A DNA stretch of 64,000 bases, taken from contig CAZIYW010000009.1 of NCBI GenBank assembly GCA_964543525.1, forward strand, positions 1 to 64,000, in the 5' to 3' direction. How positions within the stretch are numbered: position 1 is the stretch's first letter; the number at the start of each line of letters is the position of its first letter. Source of the DNA: CBDVBE01 sp964543525. Its GTDB lineage: Bacteria > Fibrobacterota > Chitinivibrionia > Chitinivibrionales > JANQEN01. The notes beneath the pieces were generated by a model, which was not told where the DNA came from, searched no databases, and saw only the letters and a list, made by a program, of their open reading frames with translations. Position numbers and translations under genes: made by a program. This document shows, one piece after another, positions 1-8,813 of the stretch.

Positions 1-105
1 TTAAAGGAAATGAACTAACAGGATATGGAACCTACAGGACATGCGCCCTTATTTTAATTAACAACAATGTCAAACATAAATAACATAGATCGTGCACAAT
101 AAAAG

Positions 106-369
106 TCAAGAAAAATCTACCAAAGTAGAATTATAATAATTCGCCAATTTATCATCTTTTAGGAAATAACTTTTTTTTGTATCCTTTGCAAATTTGTACT
201 GTTGTTCAGACGATCCGGCGTCCGGATCCTTACCCCAATCATAATCCCCGTTATATGAATCATTACAACAGCAGCAGCCATATTCACAACTGCACCCACC
301 AAATTCAATAAAAAACCAGAACCCAATAAATATAAAAAACTGCCATTTCTTAATCCTGAAAGGTAACAT
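106..369 (-). CDS. small Cys-rich putative lipoprotein or membrane-anchored protein
   Basis: An 87-residue protein with a basic N-terminus, one hydrophobic segment (about residues 9-24) and then a cysteine cluster (C26, C28, C32-C35) followed by an acidic, Tyr/Asn-rich tail. The first cysteine sits where a lipobox would be (sequence FGGC), so it may be a lipoprotein, but the box is not canonical. It starts 2 bp downstream of the stop of the next minus-strand ORF's neighbour at 371, so the two are probably co-transcribed, and both sit below an Lgt-like gene. No family is recognised. The run of four adjacent cysteines is unusual and could bind metal or form disulfides; that is inference. Confidence 0.5.
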   Translation of the reverse strand: MLPFRIKKWQFFIFIGFWFFIEFGGCSCEYGCCCCNDSYNGDYDWGKDPDAGSSEQQYKFAKDTKKSYFLKDDKLANYYNSTLVDFS

Positions 370-370
370 C

Positions 371-1198
371 CTAACTCCTTCTCACACTATTATGTTTTAT
401 TCTGTATCTGAATTCCATTGAATTAACATTAATTTCTATCGGTAGATTATAGGGTAACTCAGGCGATACTTTGTATACTCCTTCAACGAGTTCATTTGAT
501 TTCACTGTTTTGGTTAATATGCCACCACATGCACAATCAAACATTTCATTAATTCTAACGGAATTATTGATTCCTGTAATAACTACTCTGAAAAAATTCC
601 TTTTTTTATTCCCTTTTTTTAATAATTTGTAATTATTGTTATATTTATCCTTCAAAGGGCATACTATTCTGATATTCCCGTTCTCCATTGGCATCACCCT
701 GGTTACCATAGTCATGGGAGAACCTAACAGTATTTCATTTTTCATTGAATCATTCACATTAATAGTTATCTCATTTTTTCTATTATATTTATAGTGATAC
801 CATAAATTCCATTTTATACCATTGCTGTCTTGTATTATTAAATCATACGAATAAAGCATATATTTCCCTGCAGGTACTCTTGATTTACCATTTTTAACTT
901 TAAACCGTAAATATTCACTTTTATCGTTTTTTAATACGAAATCAGCATTAGAAGTGCTTTTAAAAACAACCTCTACAAGCTTGCCTTTGTACTTTTTTTC
1001 ATTAAAAGTATTCACATCATTTTTTTCAGTAATCACAAATGTATTATATAAATGTACACCAACTATCACAGCATCAAGAAAAAACCAGATACCTGCTGAA
1101 ATCAAAAGAAATCTTTTTATCCCAGCTTTCAAAAAGAAGGATAATCCTAAAGGAATAATCCAACCGAATATTACAATGAATAAAAGTAAAGCAAACAA
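371..1198 (-). CDS. hypothetical membrane protein with two N-terminal TM segments
   Basis: A 275-residue protein whose first 60 residues hold two hydrophobic helices (about 2-22 and 28-50), followed by a soluble, Lys/Asn-rich, beta-looking region of some 220 residues that should lie outside the membrane. Two cysteines (CACGG) occur near residue 225. It lies 4 bp downstream of the Lgt-like gene and 1 bp upstream of the Cys-rich gene, so the three form one minus-strand unit. I do not recognise the family. The low GC content and Lys/Asn-rich composition differ from the rest of the window and could mark acquired DNA. Confidence 0.55.
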   Translation of the reverse strand: MFALLLFIVIFGWIIPLGLSFFLKAGIKRFLLISAGIWFFLDAVIVGVHLYNTFVITEKNDVNTFNEKKYKGKLVEVVFKSTSNADFVLKNDKSEYLRFKVKNGKSRVPAGKYMLYSYDLIIQDSNGIKWNLWYHYKYNRKNEITINVNDSMKNEILLGSPMTMVTRVMPMENGNIRIVCPLKDKYNNNYKLLKKGNKKRNFFRVVITGINNSVRINEMFDCACGGILTKTVKSNELVEGVYKVSPELPYNLPIEINVNSMEFRYRIKHNSVRRS

Positions 1199-1202
1199 AA
1201 TG

Positions 1203-2027
1203 CTAGGCCCTCACTGTTGAAAGCTTTTTCATTTTTGATGATTTAACTTGTCTTATTATTGCAGTAATGCCAATAATAAAAAAAAGGATGCAAAACCACT
1301 GATTATAAGATAAATGCAATATCATTTCTCCTTCCTTATAATATCTTGTAAAATCAACAATAAAGCGGGAAATTGAATAAAGAGTGATAAAGAGATAAAA
1401 GGAATAGCTAGTTGAATTTATTATTTTTTCGGTAAAAAGAATTAACAAAACAATTATTAATCCATTGAAAGAAGCTAATAACTGCGAGGGAAATAAAGCC
1501 TCAATATTATTCCTCATTTGATACATTCCGGCACCGGTATAGGGAGGAAAGCTTACCGCACAAAATGATGTGCTGGTTTTTCCCCAACAGCACCCGCTTA
1601 AAAAACAGCCAATCCTAATAAGAAAAACACCCAGTCCTAATCCGGGTGCAACAGTGTTTGCGTAAGGCAGCAAATCCTTTTTCTTTTTTTTGAAATAAAT
1701 TATTGCTGCTATAGAGCCTCCTATTATTCCACCATAAGCAATAATTCCGCTGTCCAACAATAAGTGGAGGAAATAGTTCATATCTAAACTAATGATTTTT
1801 ATTTCATTAAATAATGCGTCTATTATCCCAAACAGTTTTGCCCCGGCCAAAGATGAAAAAAATACCCAGAAAATAACATCAGGAAGAATATCCGGATTCA
1901 ATCCATTTTTCTTTGCTCGAAAACCTGCCCAGATTGTTCCTACAATGAATGCAACAACTAGAAAAAGGGAATAGGATGTTATTTTTAGCGAAAATAATGA
2001 AAAAAGTACCGGTCTCATAAATTGCAA
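1203..2027 (-). CDS. Lgt-family (prolipoprotein diacylglyceryl transferase-like) membrane protein
   Basis: A 274-residue polytopic membrane protein with about seven hydrophobic segments. The pattern YGGIIGG near residue 98 and RIGCFLSGCCWGK near residue 138 match the Lgt fold; in canonical Lgt the second motif is the signature centred on R-x-G-N-F-x-N-x-E. Here the Asn/Glu positions are replaced by a Cys-rich version (GCF-x-x-GCCWG), which I associate with the divergent Lgt-like paralogues seen beside unusual secreted proteins rather than the housekeeping enzyme. Family knowledge: Lgt moves diacylglycerol from phosphatidylglycerol onto the lipobox Cys. Whether this variant does the same reaction cannot be told from sequence. 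It is first in an operon with two small membrane/secreted proteins. Confidence 0.75.
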   Translation of the reverse strand: MQFMRPVLFSLFSLKITSYSLFLVVAFIVGTIWAGFRAKKNGLNPDILPDVIFWVFFSSLAGAKLFGIIDALFNEIKIISLDMNYFLHLLLDSGIIAYGGIIGGSIAAIIYFKKKKKDLLPYANTVAPGLGLGVFLIRIGCFLSGCCWGKTSTSFCAVSFPPYTGAGMYQMRNNIEALFPSQLLASFNGLIIVLLILFTEKIINSTSYSFYLFITLYSISRFIVDFTRYYKEGEMILHLSYNQWFCILFFIIGITAIIRQVKSSKMKKLSTVRA

Positions 2028-2049
2028 ATCTTCACATAAAAATGTTAAT

Positions 2050-3126
2050 TTACTCTATTATCAACGTTTTAAATCCTTTATCGACATAAAATGAGCTACT
2101 TATATAATCCAGTCGATTCAGTGATGTGAACAATATTTTCTGTCCTTTAACATTGTATGCATAATCAATTTCGGAAATTCTGCTATTATTTTTGTTAAAT
2201 ACATAAAAGGTTTTTCCATTATTCTTATCAAATTTTATTCCCTGAATATTGTCCGAAATTCGTACCATAAAAGTCGTTAACGAATAATCTTGATAGCTGA
2301 AAACCATTGACACCCCGGGATTGAGAATAAATGTATCCAATACATTACCACTATCTGGTTTGTATACATAAATATTTACTCTTGCGGTTATACCGTATTC
2401 TTTAGTCATCCATAAATAGCAATGTACATAGTTAGTTATTTCGTTAGATGCTTGAATCGCCTTACCGCTAAGCCTGATACCAAGAGTTTGTAATGTATCA
2501 TTTCCCGGCAACACAATTTTACCATAACCATTAACTTCCCTTTTTACCCATTCATACCTGAAAAAAGGTCTATTAACTTTAAATAGCGTATCAAATTCCA
2601 ATTGTGAGTTTATTACTTGTTGATAATCGAGGGGAAATTTGAATAACGTGTCTTCAATTGAACAAATCTTCTTTTCTTCCAGGATAACTTGATTATTTGC
2701 TGTATCCAGTTTTTGATAAATCGTGCCTATAATATTAAGCGAATTGCTTGTTAATTTTTCTATAACTTTCAATCTCTGGGTTGGATGGGTTGCTGTCTCT
2801 TCGTGGATTTTATTAAAGGTGTTGATTTCAGTATGAGTTGCCCCGGGTATAGTATCTTTTTCGTCCTGTGACGCCAGTCGAAATTCACAATTTATAGTAT
2901 CCTGGTACTCAAATCCTGTGAAATCCCAAATCATGTTCGTATCTATAGTTAGTGTATCAGTAGGGTAAAACGGCCATATTGTGTCATTTCCCTGATCATA
3001 ATGCAGATATTTTCCACCACTCCAATTCTGAGCATCTTGGTAGGTTATTTGAATCTGAGCATAGAGAAAAAGAACAAATGATAAAACAAAAAGTGTTAAT
3101 TTGTAGACTGTGAGTTTCATAAACAC
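2050..3126 (-). CDS. secreted hypothetical protein, possible type IX sorting domain
   Basis: A 358-residue protein with a clear signal peptide (hydrophobic residues 7-23, cleavage near YAQ) and a beta-rich, Asp/Thr-rich body. The start could be either M1 or M3. The last 45 residues (a G-Q-K turn followed by a strand ending K-T-L-I-I-E) resemble the compact C-terminal type-A sorting domains used by the type IX secretion system; the SprA gene in this window makes that plausible. No enzymatic motif is visible. It is 22 bp upstream of the Lgt-like gene and may belong to the same transcript. Confidence 0.55.
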   Translation of the reverse strand: MFMKLTVYKLTLFVLSFVLFLYAQIQITYQDAQNWSGGKYLHYDQGNDTIWPFYPTDTLTIDTNMIWDFTGFEYQDTINCEFRLASQDEKDTIPGATHTEINTFNKIHEETATHPTQRLKVIEKLTSNSLNIIGTIYQKLDTANNQVILEEKKICSIEDTLFKFPLDYQQVINSQLEFDTLFKVNRPFFRYEWVKREVNGYGKIVLPGNDTLQTLGIRLSGKAIQASNEITNYVHCYLWMTKEYGITARVNIYVYKPDSGNVLDTFILNPGVSMVFSYQDYSLTTFMVRISDNIQGIKFDKNNGKTFYVFNKNNSRISEIDYAYNVKGQKILFTSLNRLDYISSSFYVDKGFKTLIIE

Positions 3127-3540
3127 AATTCCTTTTTTAAGTGTAATGATAGCTCTCTAATTGCTCATTAAAAATAAAAAACGCCACATCAGAAAAAACC
3201 GTTACTCCTCTCAATTCTTACCTGTGGAATTGAAAAATCAGAACGCTCCTTATTGTGACGTTACATTTGATTTGCTGTTTTATACTTTTAATCGTGCTTC
3301 AGTACTTTAGTTTATCCGGTAAAAACAAACCCCAATACCTCATGCACCAGTGTCTTCTTTACAGCAGTCTCCCTTATTTAGTGTTTCTGTTTACCTTAAA
3401 TGCAGAGATACCTTTTATAACAATAAGTAACTCCTCACACAAGTATCTTGATTAGGAAGCTAAATTATTGTACAAATATTATTCAATTTTTTTTGGCTAC
3501 ATTTTGGCTACAGGATCCGGTTATACAATTTCCTTTATTT
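3127..3540. other. intergenic, no supported gene
   Basis: About 410 bp of AT-rich DNA between the secreted protein at 2050-3126 and the broken gene ending at 3541. A 66-codon open frame at 3255-3455 (+, GTG start) encodes a hydrophobic peptide but has no convincing ribosome site. A short direct repeat of TTTGGCTACA occurs near 3490-3510. I see no clear terminator. Confidence 0.4.
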
Positions 3541-4535
3541 TTAAATAAATTTGACAGTTGAGTCATTCCTGAAAGTAACTCTTCCCCTGCCACTTCTGTA
3601 AAGTCCAAGGGAGGGACAGGTTTTTGCCAGTTTCTTGGAGAGCCGTTCGATACGAATATTGATATTCGGCTTTACCGGATCGAGGTTGCATTCCTTATCA
3701 TTTATAAACTCATGATAATCATAATGTTTCTGTCATAATGTTTCTGTCCGGTCATCAGGTGCGAAGAAATAATTCTCTTCAATATCCTGGCGGGTGCACC
3801 ACTGGCAAAATGCTCTTCATTGATGGATATACTCTGCGTATGAGTATAGTAATGAATTTTTACCTTCCCTTTGCAGGCATCAAGCATATTAACATGTTTT
3901 TTGAAAGTTTTTTCCGATACAGCGGGATACTTTGCACTTTCATAAATAATTTTTGCCAGCAAACGGCCCGGTATCCGTTTCGTTTTTTTATACTCCATCT
4001 GCATCAGGTATAGTGGCGTCCCATATACACAACCGTCTTTGAGGAACTTTCTTTTCCTGTGGGTACAGTAGTAATCCTTTGTGATGCGCATAACTTTCCA
4101 GGCAGGTACGCGCAAAAAATCGAGATTGATATCCTGTTCTTTTAATAATGAAGAGAATCGGCATTCTCTGCCATACTGTTCACCATTTATATACAATTTT
4201 CCTTTTTTTATTTCATGGTCCGGGGCATAGTTTCCCGGTATTGTTTCAACAGGGCGGGTGTCTGCAATCGGTTGTACTCTGGTATAGGGCGGCAGGGAAA
4301 AGAGTGTCGGAAACTGTTTAGCCGTGGTGCCTGCCCAGATCTCGGCATCAATGTGCAAAATATTCTCAAAGGTTTTATCATAGACTAAGGCAAGCGTTCC
4401 GGTATAAGTGCCGTTATTTCCTGTATGCTTTACCCGCTTGAAAATACTTCCCGGGGCAACGCCCGGTTCAGGGTGCGCAATAGAACATAACGAACATTTG
4501 CCCTTATTTAGGTTTATGTTGTTTTTATGGGAGTG
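3541..4535 (-). pseudogene. broken gene: 5'-truncated and frameshifted by a 14-bp tandem duplication
   Basis: An open frame enters from about 4535 (first stop upstream) with no ATG, GTG or good TTG until a TTG at 4358. The in-frame peptide upstream of that TTG looks coding (a C-x-x-C, then a Pro/Gly-rich stretch), so the N-terminus is missing. The frame closes at 3702, just after a perfect 14-bp tandem repeat (3721-3734 and 3735-3748). If one repeat copy is removed, the frame runs on for about 60 more sensible residues (HEFINDKE..., basic, ending FI) to a TAA at 3541. The C-terminal third looks like a winged-helix DNA-binding domain, as inference. No family recognised. Confidence 0.7.
3721..3748. 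repeat. perfect 14-bp tandem duplication inside a gene
   Basis: The unit ATAATGTTTCTGTC occurs twice with no gap. Fourteen is not a multiple of three, so it shifts the reading frame of the minus-strand gene. The copies are identical, which suggests a recent slip. Confidence 0.95.
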
Positions 4536-4669
4536 TTATTTCTGCATTTATTGACAAAAAGAACAAGCAAATGTGACATGATAAAATAATGAGAACTTAT
4601 GCAAAGCAAGTATACATTAACGATAGCGGGAATTAGTAATATAAAGAGTTGATTTCTTTTACAAATTTT

Positions 4670-5308
4670 TCACCCTAAAAATCCCATCAACTCCCCCACC
4701 GACTCAAGCACAACATCAGCCTTAGAATAATCAAAATCCCTGGTAAAAGGATTGGGGATGGCTATACATAAGAGGCCTGCGGCCTTTGCGCTCTCAACTC
4801 CTCTCGGGGAATCTTCAATAGCAACAGCCTGTTCAGGTTTGACATTGAATTTTTCCATTGCTGCCAGATATGGAACTGGAGAAGGTTTGGTGGTATGAAA
4901 TTCACTGCTGGTAATAAAACCTTCGAAATACTGAAGCAGGCCAGTCCGGGCATGCATGGTATCAAAGTGTTTCCTTCCGGAGCTGGTAACGATAAACATG
5001 CGGTATTTCTTTTTTAATTCTTTCAGAACTTCTTCAATGCCGTCAACGGGTAGGTCAACCGTAGTGAGGTACTCATCATAGAGCAGGTTTCGCTCAACCC
5101 GTTTCTCTTCGATTTGTGCATCGGTGAATCCTTTGCTTTTCAGCAGGCTGAGGACACTCCCACCCTGATGCAGGGAAATTTCTGTGAACTGCTCCTGTGA
5201 TAAAGTAATGCCTTCCCTCTCAAGTATCTTTTGTGAAGCCCTGAAAAAATGCCGCTCGGTGTCGACCAGGACTCCGTCATTATCCCACAGAATGATCGTA
5301 CATTTCAT
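4670..5308 (-). CDS. HAD-superfamily hydrolase (beta-phosphoglucomutase/phosphatase type)
   Basis: A 212-residue HAD hydrolase of subfamily IA. Motif I is near the N-terminus (LWDNDGVLVDTE, nucleophile Asp9 and general-acid Asp11), motif II is the VTSSG segment near residue 108, motif III Lys is in the T-K-P-S-P segment near residue 140, and motif IV is E-D-S-P-R-G near residue 163. A helical cap lies between motifs I and II. Such enzymes remove phosphate from small sugar phosphates or nucleotides or interconvert them; the substrate cannot be told. Asn10 replaces the more usual Phe/Leu in the D-x-D-G motif. It starts 3 bp after the nitroreductase stop and is in the same operon. Confidence 0.88.
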   Translation of the reverse strand: MKCTIILWDNDGVLVDTERHFFRASQKILEREGITLSQEQFTEISLHQGGSVLSLLKSKGFTDAQIEEKRVERNLLYDEYLTTVDLPVDGIEEVLKELKKKYRMFIVTSSGRKHFDTMHARTGLLQYFEGFITSSEFHTTKPSPVPYLAAMEKFNVKPEQAVAIEDSPRGVESAKAAGLLCIAIPNPFTRDFDYSKADVVLESVGELMGFLG

Positions 5309-5311
5309 CGA

Positions 5312-5830
5312 TTAAAACCGGTTGTAATGAATTTTGTCTGTTAATAACTCCGATTCGAGTACCGGATTCCTGTTTTCAGCCGGATACCCGATACCGATAA
5401 TTGATTCCACATGAATGTGCTCAGGAATGCTGAGGAGTTCCTGCACAAAGTGCTCTGAGCTTTTCGACTCATCGTACTGCCGCAGCCTTATCTGACCCCA
5501 GCAGGAGCCCAGCCCCAGCGATTGAGCAGTTAACTGCAGCATTATTGATGCGATAGAGCAGTCTTCAATCCATACATCGGACTTTGTCTCATCCCCGCAT
5601 ATAACTACGGCCAGAGCAGCTTCCTCCAGAAAGCCGAGGCCGTGCGGCTTTGCCTTTGAAAGTGCCCTGATGGTTTCCCTGTCATCGACTACGACAAATT
5701 CCCATGGATACAAATTCCTGGAGGTCGGCGAGCGGAGAAGTGTCTCTTTTAAAAGGGCAACTTTCCCCTCCTCTATTTTCTGTTCGGTAAATTTTCGTAT
5801 GCTGCGGCGTTTGCGGATTAGTTCAATCAT
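5312..5830 (-). CDS. nitroreductase family protein (FMN)
   Basis: A member of the FMN-dependent nitroreductase fold: N-terminal I-x-x-R-R-S-I-R-K-F binds the FMN phosphate, a P-T-S-R-N-L-x-P-W-E-F segment follows near residue 35, and the E-D-C-S-I-A-S-I-M-L-Q-L helix near 95 is typical. These small homodimers reduce nitro or quinone compounds or dehalogenate with NAD(P)H or ferredoxin electrons; the substrate is unknown. I place the start at the ATG at 5830, which has an AAAGGTG ribosome site 6 nt upstream; an in-frame ATG at 5845 would add five residues. About 172 residues is normal for the short subgroup. It is co-transcribed with the HAD hydrolase. Confidence 0.9.
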   Translation of the reverse strand: MIELIRKRRSIRKFTEQKIEEGKVALLKETLLRSPTSRNLYPWEFVVVDDRETIRALSKAKPHGLGFLEEAALAVVICGDETKSDVWIEDCSIASIMLQLTAQSLGLGSCWGQIRLRQYDESKSSEHFVQELLSIPEHIHVESIIGIGYPAENRNPVLESELLTDKIHYNRF

Positions 5831-6022
5831 GGATTCACCTTTCATTTAAACCTGCATACCACCCGTATAACCATCTTCCTACAGGCTTAAAACGTTCGTA
5901 AATGAAAATAAATCAAGATTAGCTGTTATAACCATAACTTATAGAGTATGAATACCCGAACTTACGAAGCAGGAAAGGACGGGAGAGAAGGTATCGACAG
6001 GACAGAAAGAATTGTACTGATT

Positions 6023-6400
6023 CTATACATTTACACAATCGGAGATATCATGCAGCGCCTCCTCAAACTCACCGAGTTCTGCCAGGAGTATCCCTTTTTC
6101 ATATAGAGCATCAAGGTTGTTCGGATTGACATGCAGGCAGTTTGTAAAATTCTCCAGTGCTTCAGTATAATACCCGAGGGCTTTCAACGCAATGCCGCGG
6201 TAATACCGGATATAATCTTTGTCGGGATTATTTTCCAGGTAGCGGTTGTAGTCACCGAGAGCTTCTTCGAAAAAGCCGTACTCGGCATAGAGTATACCGC
6301 GTACCAGGTAACCATCATAATCTTCAGGATTTTCTTTTATATACTTGTTTAATGAATTGAAAATGTGGTCTGCCGTCAGAATATCTTCGTAGTTAATCAT
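6023..6400 (-). CDS. tetratricopeptide-repeat protein
   Basis: A short soluble protein made of about three TPR units (pattern A-E-Y-G...A-L-x-D-Y-x-x-Y-L-x-x-N-P, then Y-Y-R-G-x-A-L-x-A-L-G-Y, then Y-E-K-G-I-L-L-A-E-L-G). It probably acts as a protein-protein adaptor. The ATG at 6400 has an AGGGG site about 7 nt upstream and is preferred over the ATG at 6424. It stands alone between the nitroreductase operon and the envelope operon; no partner is obvious. Confidence 0.8.
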   Translation of the reverse strand: MINYEDILTADHIFNSLNKYIKENPEDYDGYLVRGILYAEYGFFEEALGDYNRYLENNPDKDYIRYYRGIALKALGYYTEALENFTNCLHVNPNNLDALYEKGILLAELGEFEEALHDISDCVNV

Positions 6401-6605
6401 CGTTAACCCCTGAAACCGGTACAACCATTTATATAAATCCTATCATTATTACGCATATACTGCAATAGTAGCTTTGTAAATTTTGAGGTGCAGTATTTAA
6501 AATTCAGGGAAACCGTTACTCGGGTATATATATACCGTATTTAAGAAATCAGTGCCATGAATAAAAACTCAGGTTGGAAAATCTCAAGGACCAGGCTAAA
6601 AGCGG

Positions 6606-8795
6606 TTAATAGCGAAACTCATAGGTCACCTGCAGGTGTGGATCAATATACTTCGCCGCAACTTTCCTATCCAGCCCGGCTTCAGCGTATAACGAGTGGC
6701 GGCGGGATATATCCCAGGTAAAGCTTGACTTGACATTCCAGTAATTCTGCGCTTCCGCCGCCTCATCATTGATATGCTCGAAGCCGATATCCGCATCGGC
6801 ATACATGATATCTTTTTTAATATACCAGGTAACCCCGGCGGACGGCGCCAGTCGATTGACACTGTAATCCCCGGTCGAGTAAAAGCCGGACAACCCGACC
6901 CGTGTCTGAATCGGCAGAGCGTTATAATCGGTAACAACCGAAAAAAAACCGTTATTCCCGAGAAGCTTAAAAGATGTAAGGATATCATTCGTATACAGTT
7001 TTGAGTCGTAAGTATTAAACGTATAGGTCAGTGCAAAGGTGTGTGACGTATGCCTGAAATCCCTCGAATACTGCACGGTGGTGCCAATCTGATTAAACCC
7101 GTTGTCACGCAGCGGCAATGTCGTATCCTGCGACGCTTCAGTCAATTCGTCGTTTGAAACTACCATAATGGTGAAATAGGGAATCCTGCTGTTCCACACA
7201 ACCGAGGCGAGACAGTTTACCGCCACCTTTCTGGTCGGATCGGACTTTACACTATACAAATCATCTTTGTAAATTTTGACGTCACCTTTCATAAAGATCT
7301 TTCCGTTGAACAGGCGCAATTCCTCTAGAAACCTGACCCCCGCTTTGTTGACCGACAAATAGTCATTTCCGAGTGAATGATAGTTGGGACCGATAAAGAA
7401 GTACTTACATTCGAAGAGTTCACGCACGCCGGAAAAAGGAAGGTCGATTTTAAACCCCGCGTCCCACGCGGCTGCGTTCTTTACCGAACCCATATTCACC
7501 CGCTCGGTGGAATCTGACGGGATCGGCAGCGGCACCGTCGTTTCATTGACAATGAGTATCTTTTCAATATCTTCCGGCTGCCTGATAAGAGATATATCCT
7601 TGCCGGCAAAATCGCTGATTTCTTCTTCGGTTGCCGCTCCTCCAAGGATGTTGTCGGTATAGAACCCTAACGCACCGGTTGAAAATATCGCTATCCTCCT
7701 CTGCCAGAAATTAAAGCAGATATCCGCCCCGGCAACAACATTATCCTTGGGTGTCTCTCCGATAATCCTGCGGGTGCCGGCAGTATCACTGGAATAGAGC
7801 TGGTCTAGCGAAGCGGAATCATCCTTTGCTTTGAGCAGATCGAATCCCAGTTTGAACACGCGGCCGGTCCCGAAATAGAGCCGTGCGGCCCACATTCTCC
7901 GACGATAGGTACCGTCTTCAAAAAATGAAAGCGAGTCATTATGGGTCACAGTGCCGGCGGTGTCGGTTAACGCCTGTAATCCCTTCTTGTCAAATATATA
8001 CGGATCCACCGTCCGCCGGGTCATACCGAAAGCAAAATCGAGGTTGGCGTACCGCCTGGGCGTTTTCAGGTTGATCTCAAAACCCCGCAGGCACTCACCG
8101 TCAAGGATATACGGATTATAACTCGGCCAGTTGTCACCGATGCTGAGCAGCAGACTCCTGGTATACCCGGAGGCGAAACGGAACCGCTGAAGGGTCTGAC
8201 GCCGCCGATCCTCCTGCGAGGTTAGAGAGAGATTATAGTTGTAATACCATTTTCCCTTATATCCGCTTCCGTATGCGTCAACGATTCCGGCAAAGACGCC
8301 GCTGTCCTGATAGCTGTCATAGTTTATACCCGTATATATGGAGCCGGTATTAACCAAATCAACCGGTGTAACCCCTTTCAACCCCTTACCTTTCTTAATC
8401 ATAGCCAACTTTGCATCGTCGGAAATAGATGTATCTTTACACAGGTAGAAACGGATAACCCGTTTGGCAATCTCTACGCGGTAGGAGCCATAAAGGATAA
8501 TAGTAACTGTATGAGGTCCGATAATATCAGGCCTGTTGGTAATACCTCTGTCCGGAATATAGCTGACTGTTGACTCGGTGATACGACAATCTGCAGTTAT
8601 ATCGGCCTGATCGAAAAAGACCCGTATTCGCTTGACAACATCAGAGAAGCCACTGATTGAAAAGGTGATAAAAAAGTCATCAAGAGTGACAAAGGACTCC
8701 TCATCGGGAGCAAGGGGCTGTATATCCCCAGAGAGTAATGTCACGAGAGAAACCAGCAGCAGGATTATTGCTCGTATATACTTTTCTGATTTCAT
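6606..8795 (-). CDS. putative outer-membrane beta-barrel protein
   Basis: A 729-residue protein with a signal peptide (hydrophobic residues 9-24), an N-terminal domain of about 130 residues (V-T-L-D-D...I-T-F-S-I-S), and then a long series of alternating aromatic/polar strands, ending in an aromatic residue pair (F-R-Y) as outer-membrane barrel proteins do. I expect it to sit in the outer membrane. It lies 18 bp downstream of the FecR/InlB-repeat gene and shares its operon, so it may anchor or export that protein; this is inference from context. I recognise no named family. Confidence 0.6.
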   Translation of the reverse strand: MKSEKYIRAIILLLVSLVTLLSGDIQPLAPDEESFVTLDDFFITFSISGFSDVVKRIRVFFDQADITADCRITESTVSYIPDRGITNRPDIIGPHTVTIILYGSYRVEIAKRVIRFYLCKDTSISDDAKLAMIKKGKGLKGVTPVDLVNTGSIYTGINYDSYQDSGVFAGIVDAYGSGYKGKWYYNYNLSLTSQEDRRRQTLQRFRFASGYTRSLLLSIGDNWPSYNPYILDGECLRGFEINLKTPRRYANLDFAFGMTRRTVDPYIFDKKGLQALTDTAGTVTHNDSLSFFEDGTYRRRMWAARLYFGTGRVFKLGFDLLKAKDDSASLDQLYSSDTAGTRRIIGETPKDNVVAGADICFNFWQRRIAIFSTGALGFYTDNILGGAATEEEISDFAGKDISLIRQPEDIEKILIVNETTVPLPIPSDSTERVNMGSVKNAAAWDAGFKIDLPFSGVRELFECKYFFIGPNYHSLGNDYLSVNKAGVRFLEELRLFNGKIFMKGDVKIYKDDLYSVKSDPTRKVAVNCLASVVWNSRIPYFTIMVVSNDELTEASQDTTLPLRDNGFNQIGTTVQYSRDFRHTSHTFALTYTFNTYDSKLYTNDILTSFKLLGNNGFFSVVTDYNALPIQTRVGLSGFYSTGDYSVNRLAPSAGVTWYIKKDIMYADADIGFEHINDEAAEAQNYWNVKSSFTWDISRRHSLYAEAGLDRKVAAKYIDPHLQVTYEFRY

Positions 8796-8813
8796 GGCAA
8801 CCTGTTCCCTTAA

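Noticed and set aside
3255..3455. 66-codon hydrophobic ORF on the plus strand
   Set aside because: GTG start without a ribosome site, AT-rich composition and no recognisable family; probably chance.
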